Assembly: GCA_963708775.1 (NCBI GenBank)
Contig: CAVPTI010000020.1
Span: 124,001 to 188,000 of the forward strand
Source of the DNA: JAGVSR01 sp963708775
GTDB lineage: Bacteria; Pseudomonadota; Alphaproteobacteria; Rhizobiales; Hyphomicrobiaceae
Length of the DNA: 64,000 nucleotides
Direction of reading: 5' to 3'
A program made the position numbers and the translations under genes. Of this stretch, positions 8,460-16,255 are shown in pieces (position 1 is the stretch's first letter; each line of letters begins with the position of its first letter). The notes beneath the pieces are model-generated. The model searched no databases and was not told where the DNA came from. It saw only the letters and a program-made list of their open reading frames with translations.

Positions 8460-8511
8460 GGCCGGTGTGAGATACTCTTCGCTCACACTCGGCAGGCCGG
8501 TGTGAGATACT
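8460..8511 (-). repeat. 17-bp direct repeat with internal hairpin between psd and pssA
   Basis: GGCCGGTGTGAGATACT occurs twice, at 8460-8476 and 8495-8511. The second copy covers the psd stop codon. Between and within them GTGTGAG and CTCACAC (7-bp inverted repeat) are flanked by GCCG/CGGC, so 8461-8492 can fold as a hairpin. It sits exactly in the psd-pssA spacer and could be an mRNA processing or attenuation element, or simply a local duplication. Confidence 0.7.
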
Positions 8512-9226
8512 AAACCCTCCGGGCTTCGCGCTCGGGCTCGGTCGATTTCAAATCAGCCAACACGGTTTCGCCGGCAATCGCCCTCTGTCCGACCGACACC
8601 AGAGGACCATGCCCTGGCGGCAGGAACGTGTCGACGCGCGAGCCGAAGCGAATGAGCCCGAAGCGTTGGCCGACGCCGACGGTATCGCCCTCCTGCGAAA
8701 AGGTCACAATGCGGCGGGCGACGAGGCCAGCGATCTGCACAACGCCGATCTCCTGCGCGGCCGGTGTTTCAATGACGATGGCGCGGCGCTCGTTGTCTTC
8801 GCTTGCCTTATCGAGGGCGGCGTTGAGGAAGGCGCCTGGAATATAGATCGAGCGCTTGATCCGTCCGGCGACGGGAGCGCGATTGATGTGGACGTCGAAC
8901 ACTGAAAGAAAGACGGAGATACGGACGCGTTCCTCGTCGCCCAGGCCCAGTTCCGTGGGGGGACGCACCTTTTCAATCAGCGAGACGCGACCGTCGGCCG
9001 GCGAGATGACGAGACCTTCGCGCAGCGGTGTTACGCGGTCGGGATCGCGGAAGAAGTAGCAAATCCAAGCGGTGACGCCGGCTGCAATCCATCCGATGGG
9101 ATCCCAGATGAAAAAGCCCAGTAGCGTGACGAGGAGACCGATTGCGATAAACTTGTGCCCGTCCTGATGGATCGGCACGAAAATGTCGAGAATGGTATCG
9201 AGCAGACTGTGATTGCGGTCGGACAA
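8510..9226 (-). CDS. psd: Phosphatidylserine decarboxylase proenzyme
   Basis: This 238-residue enzyme decarboxylates phosphatidylserine to phosphatidylethanolamine at the inner membrane. One or two N-terminal hydrophobic segments (about 25-58) anchor it. The proenzyme cleavage motif 'RFGLIRFGSRVDTFLP' has the Gly195-Ser196 site where self-cleavage makes the pyruvoyl group. 'ISPADGRV', 'FLSVFDVHINRAPVAG' and 'TFSQEGDTVGVGQ' are family motifs. It is the short PSD-A type typical of alphaproteobacteria. The listed start is TTG at 9226 with GGGAG about 9 nt upstream. pssA lies downstream after a repeat-containing spacer. Confidence 0.95.
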   Translation of the reverse strand: MSDRNHSLLDTILDIFVPIHQDGHKFIAIGLLVTLLGFFIWDPIGWIAAGVTAWICYFFRDPDRVTPLREGLVISPADGRVSLIEKVRPPTELGLGDEERVRISVFLSVFDVHINRAPVAGRIKRSIYIPGAFLNAALDKASEDNERRAIVIETPAAQEIGVVQIAGLVARRIVTFSQEGDTVGVGQRFGLIRFGSRVDTFLPPGHGPLVSVGQRAIAGETVLADLKSTEPEREARRV

Positions 9227-9310
9227 GGGCTCGTTGCTCCCCGGGCTTTTTCTAGAATATCTGGCTGTTTAGACCTTGGTGGCGCGGGTGCATAGGTGAG
9301 TCTTTTGATT

Positions 9311-9352
9311 GTGCCCGGCGACTCCCCTATCGGGGAGCCGGCCGCCGGGCAC
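9311..9352 (-). terminator. Strong hairpin 3' of the degP-type gene (possible terminator)
   Basis: GTGCCCGGCG at 9311-9320 pairs perfectly with CGCCGGGCAC at 9343-9352, and CTCCCC pairs with GGGGAG inside. It starts 4 bp after the protease stop and separates it from psd. There is no clear T tract on either strand, so termination may be weak or need other factors. Confidence 0.55.
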
Positions 9353-9356
9353 GGGA

Positions 9357-10829
9357 TTAGAGCGGCAGGGCCACGAAGCGCGTGTCACCTTTAGAATCTT
9401 CGACCAGCATCAGCACTTGCCGGCCATTGGCTTTTTTCACTTTTTCCAAAGCGGCGTTCAAATCATCCACGGTGGTGATCGGGTTCTGCTGCGCTTCGAC
9501 GATCACGTCGCCGAGTTTCAGATTTTTTCCGGCCGCGGGGCTGTCGGGGTCGATCCCCGTGACGAGCAGCCCTTTGACCTTCTTGTCGAAACCCAATTGC
9601 GTCCGCAGTTCATCGGTCAGCGGCGTGACGGAGAGGCCGAGCACGGTCTCAGGCTTGGCCTGTTCCTCGTCCTTTTTCTCCGGTTCCTTGATGTCGGCTT
9701 CGACATCTTCTTCTTCGAGCCTGCCGACGACGACCTGAACCGTTTTCTTTTCGCCGCCCCGCAGCAGTTCCATATCGACCGACTTGCCGATCGGCGCCTG
9801 GGCCACGAGGCGCGGCAGGCCACGCATGGTGGAAACGTCCTTGCCGTCGAACTTCAAGATCAGGTCACCGGGCTGCAGCCCCGCCTTGGCTGCCGGGCTT
9901 TCCGGTGTCACAGCCGATACGAGTGCGCCCGTGTTTTCCGCAACACCCAGGCTTTCCGCGATATCTTCCGAAACAGTCTGGATTTTCACGCCCAGCCAGC
10001 CGCGGCGGACTTCGCCGAATTCTTTGAGCTGCTGCACGACGGCCTGCACCGTGTCGGAGGGCACTGCGAAGCCGATGCCGATGGACCCGCCGGTCGGGGA
10101 AATGATGGCGGTGTTCACGCCGATCACTTCGCCGTCCATGTTGAACAGCGGACCACCTGAATTGCCACGGTTGATGGCGGCGTCCGTTTGAATGAAGTCG
10201 TCGTAGGGTCCAGCGTTGATGTCACGCTGCTTTGCGGAAATGATCCCGGCTGTCACCGTGCCGCCAAGACCGAACGGGTTTCCGATTGCCATCACCCAGT
10301 CGCCGACCTTCATGCTGCTCGACGAGCCGAATGATACTGCTTTCAACGGCGTCTTCGGCGACACTTTCAACAGTGCGATGTCGGCCTTGCTGTCCTTGCC
10401 GAGAACTTTGTCGACCTTCAGCTTCGTGCCGTCGTGGAAGTTGATGATGATTTCGTCCGCACCTTCGATGACGTGGTTGTTGGTGACGATCAGCCCTTCG
10501 ACGCCATCGACGACGAACCCGGAACCGAGTGACGAAACCTTGCGGTCCTGGGGCCCGCTTTTGCCGCCGCGCTTATTGAAGAACTCTTCGAAAAAATCCT
10601 CAAACGGCGAGCCCTTTGGAACCTTGGGCAGCGGTACGCCCTCGGCGGACTTCGCGATCTGTGTCGTTGAGATGTTCACCACCGCGCCGGAGAGCTTTTC
10701 AGCGAGGGGTGCCACCGACTGCGGACCCTCACGGAAGGCTGCGACCGGGAGCGATGCCAGCGCGAAGGCTCCAACCGCCGCGAGTGCAAGCAAAGCCTTC
10801 CGCGGCACAGCCCAAATCGTCAGTCGCAT
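9357..10829 (-). CDS. degP: Do-family periplasmic serine endoprotease (DegP/HtrA)
   Basis: This 490-residue protein has a signal sequence (about 1-32) and a trypsin-like domain with the triad His119 ('VTNNHVIEG'), Asp150 ('DSKADIALLKV') and Ser224 ('NRGNSGGPLF'). Two PDZ domains follow: 'GWLGVKIQTVSEDIAESLGV' to about residue 370, and 'VLGLSVTPLTDELRTQL' to the C-terminus. It degrades or refolds damaged envelope proteins. GGGAG 6 nt before ATG at 10829 supports the start. A highly charged linker ('EEEDVEADIKEPEKKDEE') joins the PDZ domains. It lies downstream of hflK-hflC and DUF2065, a common alphaproteobacterial arrangement. Which of the Deg paralogues it is (DegP, DegQ or MucD) cannot be settled. 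Confidence 0.94.
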   Translation of the reverse strand: MRLTIWAVPRKALLALAAVGAFALASLPVAAFREGPQSVAPLAEKLSGAVVNISTTQIAKSAEGVPLPKVPKGSPFEDFFEEFFNKRGGKSGPQDRKVSSLGSGFVVDGVEGLIVTNNHVIEGADEIIINFHDGTKLKVDKVLGKDSKADIALLKVSPKTPLKAVSFGSSSSMKVGDWVMAIGNPFGLGGTVTAGIISAKQRDINAGPYDDFIQTDAAINRGNSGGPLFNMDGEVIGVNTAIISPTGGSIGIGFAVPSDTVQAVVQQLKEFGEVRRGWLGVKIQTVSEDIAESLGVAENTGALVSAVTPESPAAKAGLQPGDLILKFDGKDVSTMRGLPRLVAQAPIGKSVDMELLRGGEKKTVQVVVGRLEEEDVEADIKEPEKKDEEQAKPETVLGLSVTPLTDELRTQLGFDKKVKGLLVTGIDPDSPAAGKNLKLGDVIVEAQQNPITTVDDLNAALEKVKKANGRQVLMLVEDSKGDTRFVALPL

Positions 10830-11056
10830 TCGTGTCTCCCAGTTTCCTTGCCGCCGCCGGAGTTATGCCGGAGCCGGGTCGTCTTTGTCCGCATTGTGGA
10901 CCGCCAGTCTACCAAGTCAACGCGGCGTCTTTCCGACACATAACCCACTTTTTCGATGATCTTTAGGCGTCCATCAGTGTACCTGGAGTGCCGGAAATAA
11001 CCCGAGCCGCTTCGGCTTAAACCGTCGAAAGTGGCGAACACATATCCAGCACGTGA

Positions 11057-11242
11057 TCAGCCGCGCACCAGCCAAACGAGGGCGAGGCCAACGGCCATGG
11101 CGATCCAACCGGACATGCGCAGTGTCGCGGGAGCGGTTTCGCTCGCGATTTCGAGGAGTCGGCGCGCCATGTCTGGTGCAAACGCCCACAGCATGCCTTC
11201 CATAACGAGAACGAGACCGAACCCGACAATGAGATCACTCAT
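11057..11242 (-). CDS. DUF2065 small membrane protein
   Basis: This 61-residue protein has two hydrophobic segments (about 4-22 and 42-59) separated by a short polar loop ('PDMARRLLEIASE'). The size, the 'MSDLIVGFGLVLVMEGMLWA' start and the final hydrophobic helix match the DUF2065 (YjeT) family, which is regularly found beside hflK-hflC. Function is unknown. It starts 67 nt after hflC, in the same direction, so it is probably the third gene of that operon. Confidence 0.88.
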   Translation of the reverse strand: MSDLIVGFGLVLVMEGMLWAFAPDMARRLLEIASETAPATLRMSGWIAMAVGLALVWLVRG

Positions 11243-11308
11243 GGGCAGGTCCGATCCCGTTTCAGCATTTCGTCTTCAAAGCATCAGCTATTCGACCTCA
11301 AAGGCACG

Positions 11309-12184
11309 TCAAGGCTTCGGCGCGCCGGTCGGGTCGTTGAAGTACTTGAAGAACGGACTGTCGGGTGACAGCACGAGGCGCGTATCCCCCGCCTTCATAG
11401 CTGTTTCGTACGCCTGCATGGAGCGATAGAAAGCGAAGAAATCGGCGTCCTGGCTGTAGGCTTCGGCGAAGATGCGGTTGCGTTCCGCGTCGCCCTGGCC
11501 GCGCATTTCTTCACTCTTGCGGGTCGCGTCGGCCTTGATGATCGTCGCCTCGCGATCCGCCGTGGCCCGGATGCGGTTGGCTTCAGCTGCACCCTGCGAG
11601 CGGAATTCGGCGGCTTCCCGTTCACGCTCGGCCTTCATCTGATCGAACACCGTACGGGCGTTCTGCTCGGGAAGGTCGGCACGCTTGATGCGGACGTCGA
11701 CGATTTCGAGGCCCAAAGGTTTGGCCTGCTGGTTCACCTGCTTGGCAATGCGGCCCATCAGATCCTCGCGCTTGTCGCGCACGATGTCGGAAAGAGTCAC
11801 GCTGCCGAGCACGCCGCGCAAAGCCAACTCCAGGATCGGTCCGAGACGAGAGCTAACGGCACCCTCGTACCGCAGTGTCTGATAGAACTGCAGCGGATCG
11901 ACGATCTTGTAGCGCGCGAAGGCATCGACCACGAGACGCTTGGGATCGAGGGTGGTGACTTCCTGCGGCGAAGCATCGAGATCCAGGATGCGCTTGTCGA
12001 AGATGTCGACCGTATCGACAACCGGTATCTTCCAGTTCAGCCCCGGCGTGCTGATCACATTAACGGGCTTACCGAAGCGCAGGACGAGTGCCTGCTCGTT
12101 CTGGTGAACGATGAAGGCCGAGCTGTAGAGGGCGGCGGCGCCGATCAGCAGCAGCACGAAAATGGAAGCGAGGAGGGTCCGCAT
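11309..12184 (-). CDS. hflC: HflC, modulator of FtsH protease
   Basis: This 291-residue SPFH/band-7 protein has an N-terminal membrane anchor (residues 5-27) and the SPFH domain ('VLRFGKPVNVISTPGLNWKIP', 'VDAFARYKIVDPLQFY'). It then has a long Ala/Glu/Arg-rich coiled coil ('KAEREREAAEFRSQGAAEA') and the conserved C-terminal part 'FFAFYRSMQAYETAM'. With HflK it forms a periplasmic cage around the FtsH protease and limits its access to membrane substrates. The start lies directly after the hflK stop, so the two subunits are translationally linked. Confidence 0.95.
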   Translation of the reverse strand: MRTLLASIFVLLLIGAAALYSSAFIVHQNEQALVLRFGKPVNVISTPGLNWKIPVVDTVDIFDKRILDLDASPQEVTTLDPKRLVVDAFARYKIVDPLQFYQTLRYEGAVSSRLGPILELALRGVLGSVTLSDIVRDKREDLMGRIAKQVNQQAKPLGLEIVDVRIKRADLPEQNARTVFDQMKAEREREAAEFRSQGAAEANRIRATADREATIIKADATRKSEEMRGQGDAERNRIFAEAYSQDADFFAFYRSMQAYETAMKAGDTRLVLSPDSPFFKYFNDPTGAPKP

Positions 12185-12185
12185 C

Positions 12186-13328
12186 TCAGTTGCCTCCCGT
12201 CGAGGAGCCAGCAGGCGGCGTTCGCTTCTGGAGCTGATCGAGCGGCAAGTATGGAATGACGCCCTGCCCGCCCTGCTTGCTGTCGAGGATGATCTTGTCC
12301 GTGCCGCCCATCACGCGTTCCATCGTTTCGAGGAACAGACGCTGGCGGGTGACATCAGGCGCCTTTTTGTATTCCTCATAGACCTGCAGGAAGCGGGACG
12401 TCTGACCGGAGGCTTCCGCCACGGTCTGCTGCTTGTAGCCTTCGGCGGCCTGCAAGATTCGTTCGGCGTCGCCCTTGGCTTCGTTCACGACGCGGTTGGC
12501 ATAGCCATCGGCCTGGTTTTTGAGAGTTACTTTCTCGTTTGCGGCGTCCTGGACACTGAGGAAGGCTTCGCGAACCTCGGGCGGCGGGGTGGCATTCAAG
12601 AGCTGCACTTCACGCACTTGGATACCTGATTTGTAGCGGTCGAGGGTCGCCTGCAGCAGAGTCTGGACTTCGCTGGCGATCTGCTGGCGCTGCGCGGTGA
12701 GGATCGGCTGGATCTTCGCCTTGCCGACAAGTTCGCGCATGGCGCTCTCGGCGACTTCCTTCACCGTGTTCTCGGGGTTCTGGATATTGAACAAGTATTC
12801 GGCCGCGTCGCGGATGGTCCACTGCACGACGAAATCGATATCTACGATGTTCTCGTCGCCCGTGAGCATGAGGCTCTCTTCGCGCACGTCGGAGGCCGTG
12901 GAGAGCGTGCGGCTCTCGCCAGCGGAGCGGAAACCGACCTGCGTCGAGCGCAGCAGTGTCACCTTCGGCAGTTCGACTTCTTCGATTGGATAGGGAAGCC
13001 GGAAATGCAGGCCAGGCGGCTCCTGGCGAACGAATTCACCGAAGCGCATCACCACGCCGAGTTCATCGGGATTGACGCGGAAGAAGAAAGCATTCCACGC
13101 AACCACTGCAATCGCTACGGCGCTTGCGAGAAACAGCAACGGGCCGGGGACGCCACCGCCGCCGCCCATGGCCTGTTTCATCTTGTCTTGGCCGCGCTTC
13201 AGGATCTCTTCCAGGTCGGGGGGCTGTCCGCCGCCACCGCCACCACCGCGCGGGCCCTGCCCCCACGGTCCACCGCCTCCGGAGCCGCCTTTCCAGCCGC
13301 CACCACCACTCTGATTGCTCCAGGGCAT
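12186..13328 (-). CDS. hflK: HflK, modulator of FtsH protease
   Basis: This 380-residue partner of HflC has a Gly/Trp/Pro-rich N-terminus (about 1-55). A membrane anchor follows (about 63-87, 'LLFLASAVAIAVVAWNAFF'), then the SPFH domain with 'MRFGEFVRQEPPGLHFRLPYP' and 'DIDFVVQWTIRDAAEYLF'. The C-terminus has 'LLNATPPPEVREAF' and a coiled coil. The glycine-rich cytoplasmic head is normal for HflK. It is the first gene of hflK-hflC-DUF2065; its promoter should lie in the 250-bp spacer that contains the palindrome at 13537-13554. Confidence 0.95.
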   Translation of the reverse strand: MPWSNQSGGGGWKGGSGGGGPWGQGPRGGGGGGGQPPDLEEILKRGQDKMKQAMGGGGGVPGPLLFLASAVAIAVVAWNAFFFRVNPDELGVVMRFGEFVRQEPPGLHFRLPYPIEEVELPKVTLLRSTQVGFRSAGESRTLSTASDVREESLMLTGDENIVDIDFVVQWTIRDAAEYLFNIQNPENTVKEVAESAMRELVGKAKIQPILTAQRQQIASEVQTLLQATLDRYKSGIQVREVQLLNATPPPEVREAFLSVQDAANEKVTLKNQADGYANRVVNEAKGDAERILQAAEGYKQQTVAEASGQTSRFLQVYEEYKKAPDVTRQRLFLETMERVMGGTDKIILDSKQGGQGVIPYLPLDQLQKRTPPAGSSTGGN

Positions 13329-13536
13329 TGCTTCGTAAGCCTCTCGATTTATCTTCAGGATATTCGTTCGAAACTTCAGGGAACTTAGTTGAACGCTGGC
13401 TAGGGGCTCAGCAGATCAAGTTGCATCGGCATGGGACTGTTTGAGAAAGGTCGACTGCTTATAGGCGAGGCCCCCGGCTGACGCAAACGCACTCCCGCCA
13501 TGTGGGCGTTCCGGCGGAAGGATCAAGGCGCTCGCA

Positions 13537-13554
13537 CGCCTGAATATTCAGGCG
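13537..13554. repeat. 18-bp perfect palindrome between folA and hflK
   Basis: CGCCTGAATATTCAGGCG is an uninterrupted palindrome, 26 bp after the folA stop and about 210 bp upstream of hflK. It could be an operator for hflK or a weak folA terminator; no T tract follows on the minus strand. Confidence 0.6.
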
Positions 13555-13580
13555 CCGCAGCTACCGCGTGCACCTCAGGG

Positions 13581-14096
13581 TCAGGTGGGGGTGCGCTCGA
13601 AGATCCTCAAGACGGCATCGTATTCGTCTCGCGGACCGCGATTGATCGGCTCGGACGAGACCTCATGCCATGCGGCGGGGTCAAGCGCGGGGAAGTGCAC
13701 GTCGCCTTCCGGTTCGCCGGCGATTTCGGTCCAATAGACGCGCTGCGTGTCGGGAAGCGTGGCGACGAAGATGTCCGCGCCGCCGATCACCATGACTTCG
13801 TCGCTGCCATTCGTACGGGCCAAGGCGCGGGCAAGCACGAGAGCTTCAGCCACATTGTTGAACACCGAGATGCCCTCGGCCTCGAAGTGAGGATTGCGCG
13901 TGATGACGATATTGTCGCGCCCGTCCAGCGGGCGGCCGATGGATTCGAATGTCTTGCGGCCCATGACGATAGGCTTGCCCATGGTGAGCCGACGGAACGT
14001 TTTCAGGTCCGACGGCATGCGCCACGGCAGCTGGCCCTGACGGCCGATGACGCCGTTACGCGCGACTGCGACGATGAGGGATGTGGTGACGCTCAT
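13581..14096 (-). CDS. folA: Dihydrofolate reductase
   Basis: This 171-residue enzyme reduces dihydrofolate to tetrahydrofolate with NADPH. It contains 'IVAVARNGVIGRQGQLPWRMPSD' (Met20-loop region with the active-site acidic residue), 'PIVMGRKTFESIGRPLDGR' and 'VMVIGGADIFVATLP', the three classical DHFR blocks. It follows thyA by 20 nt on the same strand. This is a functional pair, because ThyA converts methylene-tetrahydrofolate to dihydrofolate, which FolA recycles. Confidence 0.97.
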   Translation of the reverse strand: MSVTTSLIVAVARNGVIGRQGQLPWRMPSDLKTFRRLTMGKPIVMGRKTFESIGRPLDGRDNIVITRNPHFEAEGISVFNNVAEALVLARALARTNGSDEVMVIGGADIFVATLPDTQRVYWTEIAGEPEGDVHFPALDPAAWHEVSSEPINRGPRDEYDAVLRIFERTPT

Positions 14097-14116
14097 GCTT
14101 GATCTGTTGTCCGTTC

Positions 14117-14911
14117 CTAGACCGCGACGGGGGCGGGGATGTGGGGATGCGGGTCGTAGCCGGAGAGGGTGAAATCCTCATAGCGGAAGGCGAAGATGTC
14201 TTTTGCCTGCGGATTGATCGTCATTACGGGCAGAGGACGCGGCGTGCGGGAGAGCTGCAAATCCGCTTGTTCCAGGTGGTTCAGGTAGAGGTGCGCATCC
14301 CCGAAGGTATGTACGAATTCACCCGGTTGCAGATCCGTGACTTGCGCCATCATCATCGTGAGCAACGCGTAGCTCGCGATGTTGAATGGCACGCCGAGAA
14401 AGATATCCGCCGAACGCTGATAGAGCTGACAGGAGAGACGGTCGTCGGCGACGTAGAACTGGAACAGGCAATGGCACGGCGCCAGCGCCATGTTGGGAAG
14501 ATCCGCAGGGTTCCAGGCCGTGACGATCATACGGCGGCTGTCGGGATTGGTTTTCAATGTCTGGACGACTTCGGCGATCTGGTCGATCGTCCGCCCGTCG
14601 GGCGTGGCCCACGAGCGCCATTGCTTGCCGTAGACGGGGCCGAGATTGCCGTCCGCATCGGCCCATTCGTCCCAGATGCGCACGCCGTTGCGGGTCAGAT
14701 AGCCGGTGTTCGTGTCGCCGGCGAGAAACCAGATCAGCTCGTGGACGATCGACTTCACATGCAGCTTCTTGGTCGTCACCAGGGGAAACCCCTGCGCGAG
14801 ATCGAACCGCATCTGGTGGCCGAACACACTCAGCGTGCCGGTCCCGGTGCGGTCGGTCTTCTTGGTGCCCGTGGTGCGGACCCGGCGCAGGAGGTCGAGA
14901 TACTGATCCAT
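14117..14911 (-). CDS. thyA: Thymidylate synthase
   Basis: This 264-residue classical ThyA makes dTMP from dUMP with methylene-tetrahydrofolate. The catalytic cysteine is Cys146 in 'LAPCHCLFQFYV', at the E. coli position, and 'DRTGTGTLSVFGHQMRFDL', 'KSIVHELIWFLAGDTN' and 'RSADIFLGVPFNIASYA' are family motifs. Length equals the E. coli enzyme (264). It sits between a CPBP protease gene and folA, all on the minus strand with short spacers. Confidence 0.98.
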   Translation of the reverse strand: MDQYLDLLRRVRTTGTKKTDRTGTGTLSVFGHQMRFDLAQGFPLVTTKKLHVKSIVHELIWFLAGDTNTGYLTRNGVRIWDEWADADGNLGPVYGKQWRSWATPDGRTIDQIAEVVQTLKTNPDSRRMIVTAWNPADLPNMALAPCHCLFQFYVADDRLSCQLYQRSADIFLGVPFNIASYALLTMMMAQVTDLQPGEFVHTFGDAHLYLNHLEQADLQLSRTPRPLPVMTINPQAKDIFAFRYEDFTLSGYDPHPHIPAPVAV

Positions 14912-14934
14912 GAGGCGGTTCTAAAGCGATTCCC

Positions 14935-15726
14935 TCAGGCCGGGATCGGCAGTGAGGGCGGGGCGAGGCTGTAGGTGAAAGCGAGTGCGAAGACATTGCC
15001 TATCGCATGGGTGATGATGGCGGGCTTGATGGAGCCTGTGCGCCAGACAAGCCAGGACAGGATCAGGCCGGCAAGGAAGACGCTTGCGACACCTGCCCAG
15101 GAGTAGGTCGCATGCAACGATGTCCACAGGATGTTTGCGACGATCGCGCCGCCCCAGAACCCGATCCGCGTGTTGGCCAACGCCGACAGGAGGAAGCCCC
15201 GGAACGTGAGTTCCTCCCACAGCGGCGCCAGGACGACGGCGATGATAAATGTGCCTATGGCTGCGGGCGAATAAAGGCCTTCGCGCAGCCATGCCGTATC
15301 GGCAAAAATATCAATGGCGAACGACTTGTAGAGGAGCAGTTCCAAGAGCCCCGTGGCACCGATCAGGAGCCCGGCGGCGGCGACGTAGAAGCCCAGCGAG
15401 AATTTCTCACCTGTCATGCGAAGGACGGCAGCGCGCTGCCCGCCTTTGCCGGCAAAGATCCACACCAGGATCAGCGACATGATCTGAATGGCCGCGGCAA
15501 ACGCCACGCCTTCAAATGTCCCCAGCGACAGGAATGACTGTCCGCCATCGTCGTGATGGGGAATCACCGTCATGGCATAGGACAGCGCCGCCACCGCCAG
15601 AAGTCCCGGACCCAGGGAGATCAGGCCCGTGGCGGCGAGTGCCCCGAGGCTCGACCATGGGGTCTCCGGCTGGTAGCGCGGCGGGCCCTCGGTCAGGGCT
15701 TGCGTTCCCACCGTCATGCGCGTCAT
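14935..15726 (-). CDS. CPBP-family intramembrane glutamic protease
   Basis: This 263-residue multi-pass membrane protein (about seven hydrophobic segments) carries the CPBP/Abi motifs. These are 'LWEELTFRGFLL' with the EExxxR motif (Glu171, Glu172, Arg176), 'TSLHATYSW' with a His, and 'THAIGNVFALAF' with the last His. Homologues process prenylated proteins in eukaryotes; bacterial members have varied and mostly unknown roles. It is the first gene before thyA-folA, 23 nt upstream of thyA. The substrate is unknown. Confidence 0.9.
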   Translation of the reverse strand: MTRMTVGTQALTEGPPRYQPETPWSSLGALAATGLISLGPGLLAVAALSYAMTVIPHHDDGGQSFLSLGTFEGVAFAAAIQIMSLILVWIFAGKGGQRAAVLRMTGEKFSLGFYVAAAGLLIGATGLLELLLYKSFAIDIFADTAWLREGLYSPAAIGTFIIAVVLAPLWEELTFRGFLLSALANTRIGFWGGAIVANILWTSLHATYSWAGVASVFLAGLILSWLVWRTGSIKPAIITHAIGNVFALAFTYSLAPPSLPIPA

Positions 15727-15793
15727 CCTTCATCTGCGGCAAAAGTGTTCATCATGCTTTGAAAAGCCGGTGCATCGCATTGCAATGCCCGCC

Positions 15794-15822
15794 TTTCCAT
15801 CGTCCGTCGCACAGCCTATATA
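15794..15822 (+). promoter_or_regulatory. Candidate sigma-70 promoter of ssrA
   Basis: TTTCCA (15794-15799), a 17-bp spacer and TATATA (15817-15822) give four of six matches at each hexamer. It places the start a few bases before the acceptor-piece hairpin of the tmRNA. Confidence 0.45.
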
Positions 15823-15825
15823 CAT

Positions 15826-16180
15826 GGGGCCGGATTCGTCCGGCTATGGCGATAAACGCGGTCGTAATAAGCCATTCGGACCCGGGGGCAGTACCCGGCG
15901 CCTCCACCAAATCCAGGCCGCGCCGTGCGGCGGGCTCCCGCAAGGGGGTCGCTCGGCGCAACTGATATGGGGGCGAACTAGGATCGACGAGGGTGTAAAG
16001 GGCTCAGCTTTTGCTCGGCATGATACCACCGTTATCGGGTCATTCAGAATAGTTGCCAATGACAACTATGCTGAGGCTGCAGTCGCTGCGTAATGCGGTG
16101 CCTAAAGCCTAAACACTAAAGCCCTTGCCCCTAGCCGGGTAAGGCGCGGTCCGGAGGGCACCGGGCAACAGAAGCCCTCC
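15826..16180 (+). ncRNA. ssrA: Circularly permuted two-piece tmRNA (tag ANDNYAEAAVAA)
   Basis: The acceptor piece comes first (about 15826-15909). It has a GCCGGA-UUCG-UCCGGC hairpin at 15829-15844, a T-arm-like stem CCGGG/CCCGG, and the 3' end CGCCTCCACCA at 15899-15909. After a 59-nt intervening segment the coding piece starts with GGGGGCG at 15969-15975. That sequence pairs fully with CGCCTCC and creates the G3-U70 wobble that alanyl-tRNA synthetase recognises. The tag frame 16055-16093 reads ANDNYAEAAVAA then TAA. A 7-bp hairpin at 16153-16180 marks the probable 3' end. tmRNA rescues stalled ribosomes and tags the unfinished peptides for ClpXP. Permuted ssrA is the known alphaproteobacterial form. 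Exact ends are approximate. The gene for the SspB adaptor follows directly. Confidence 0.96.
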
Positions 16181-16255
16181 ACTTCATCACGGCCACCCGC
16201 CGGTGCGAGGGAACGTGCGCGGCGAGGCAGGCAAACGGGGACGATACGCGGCAGC

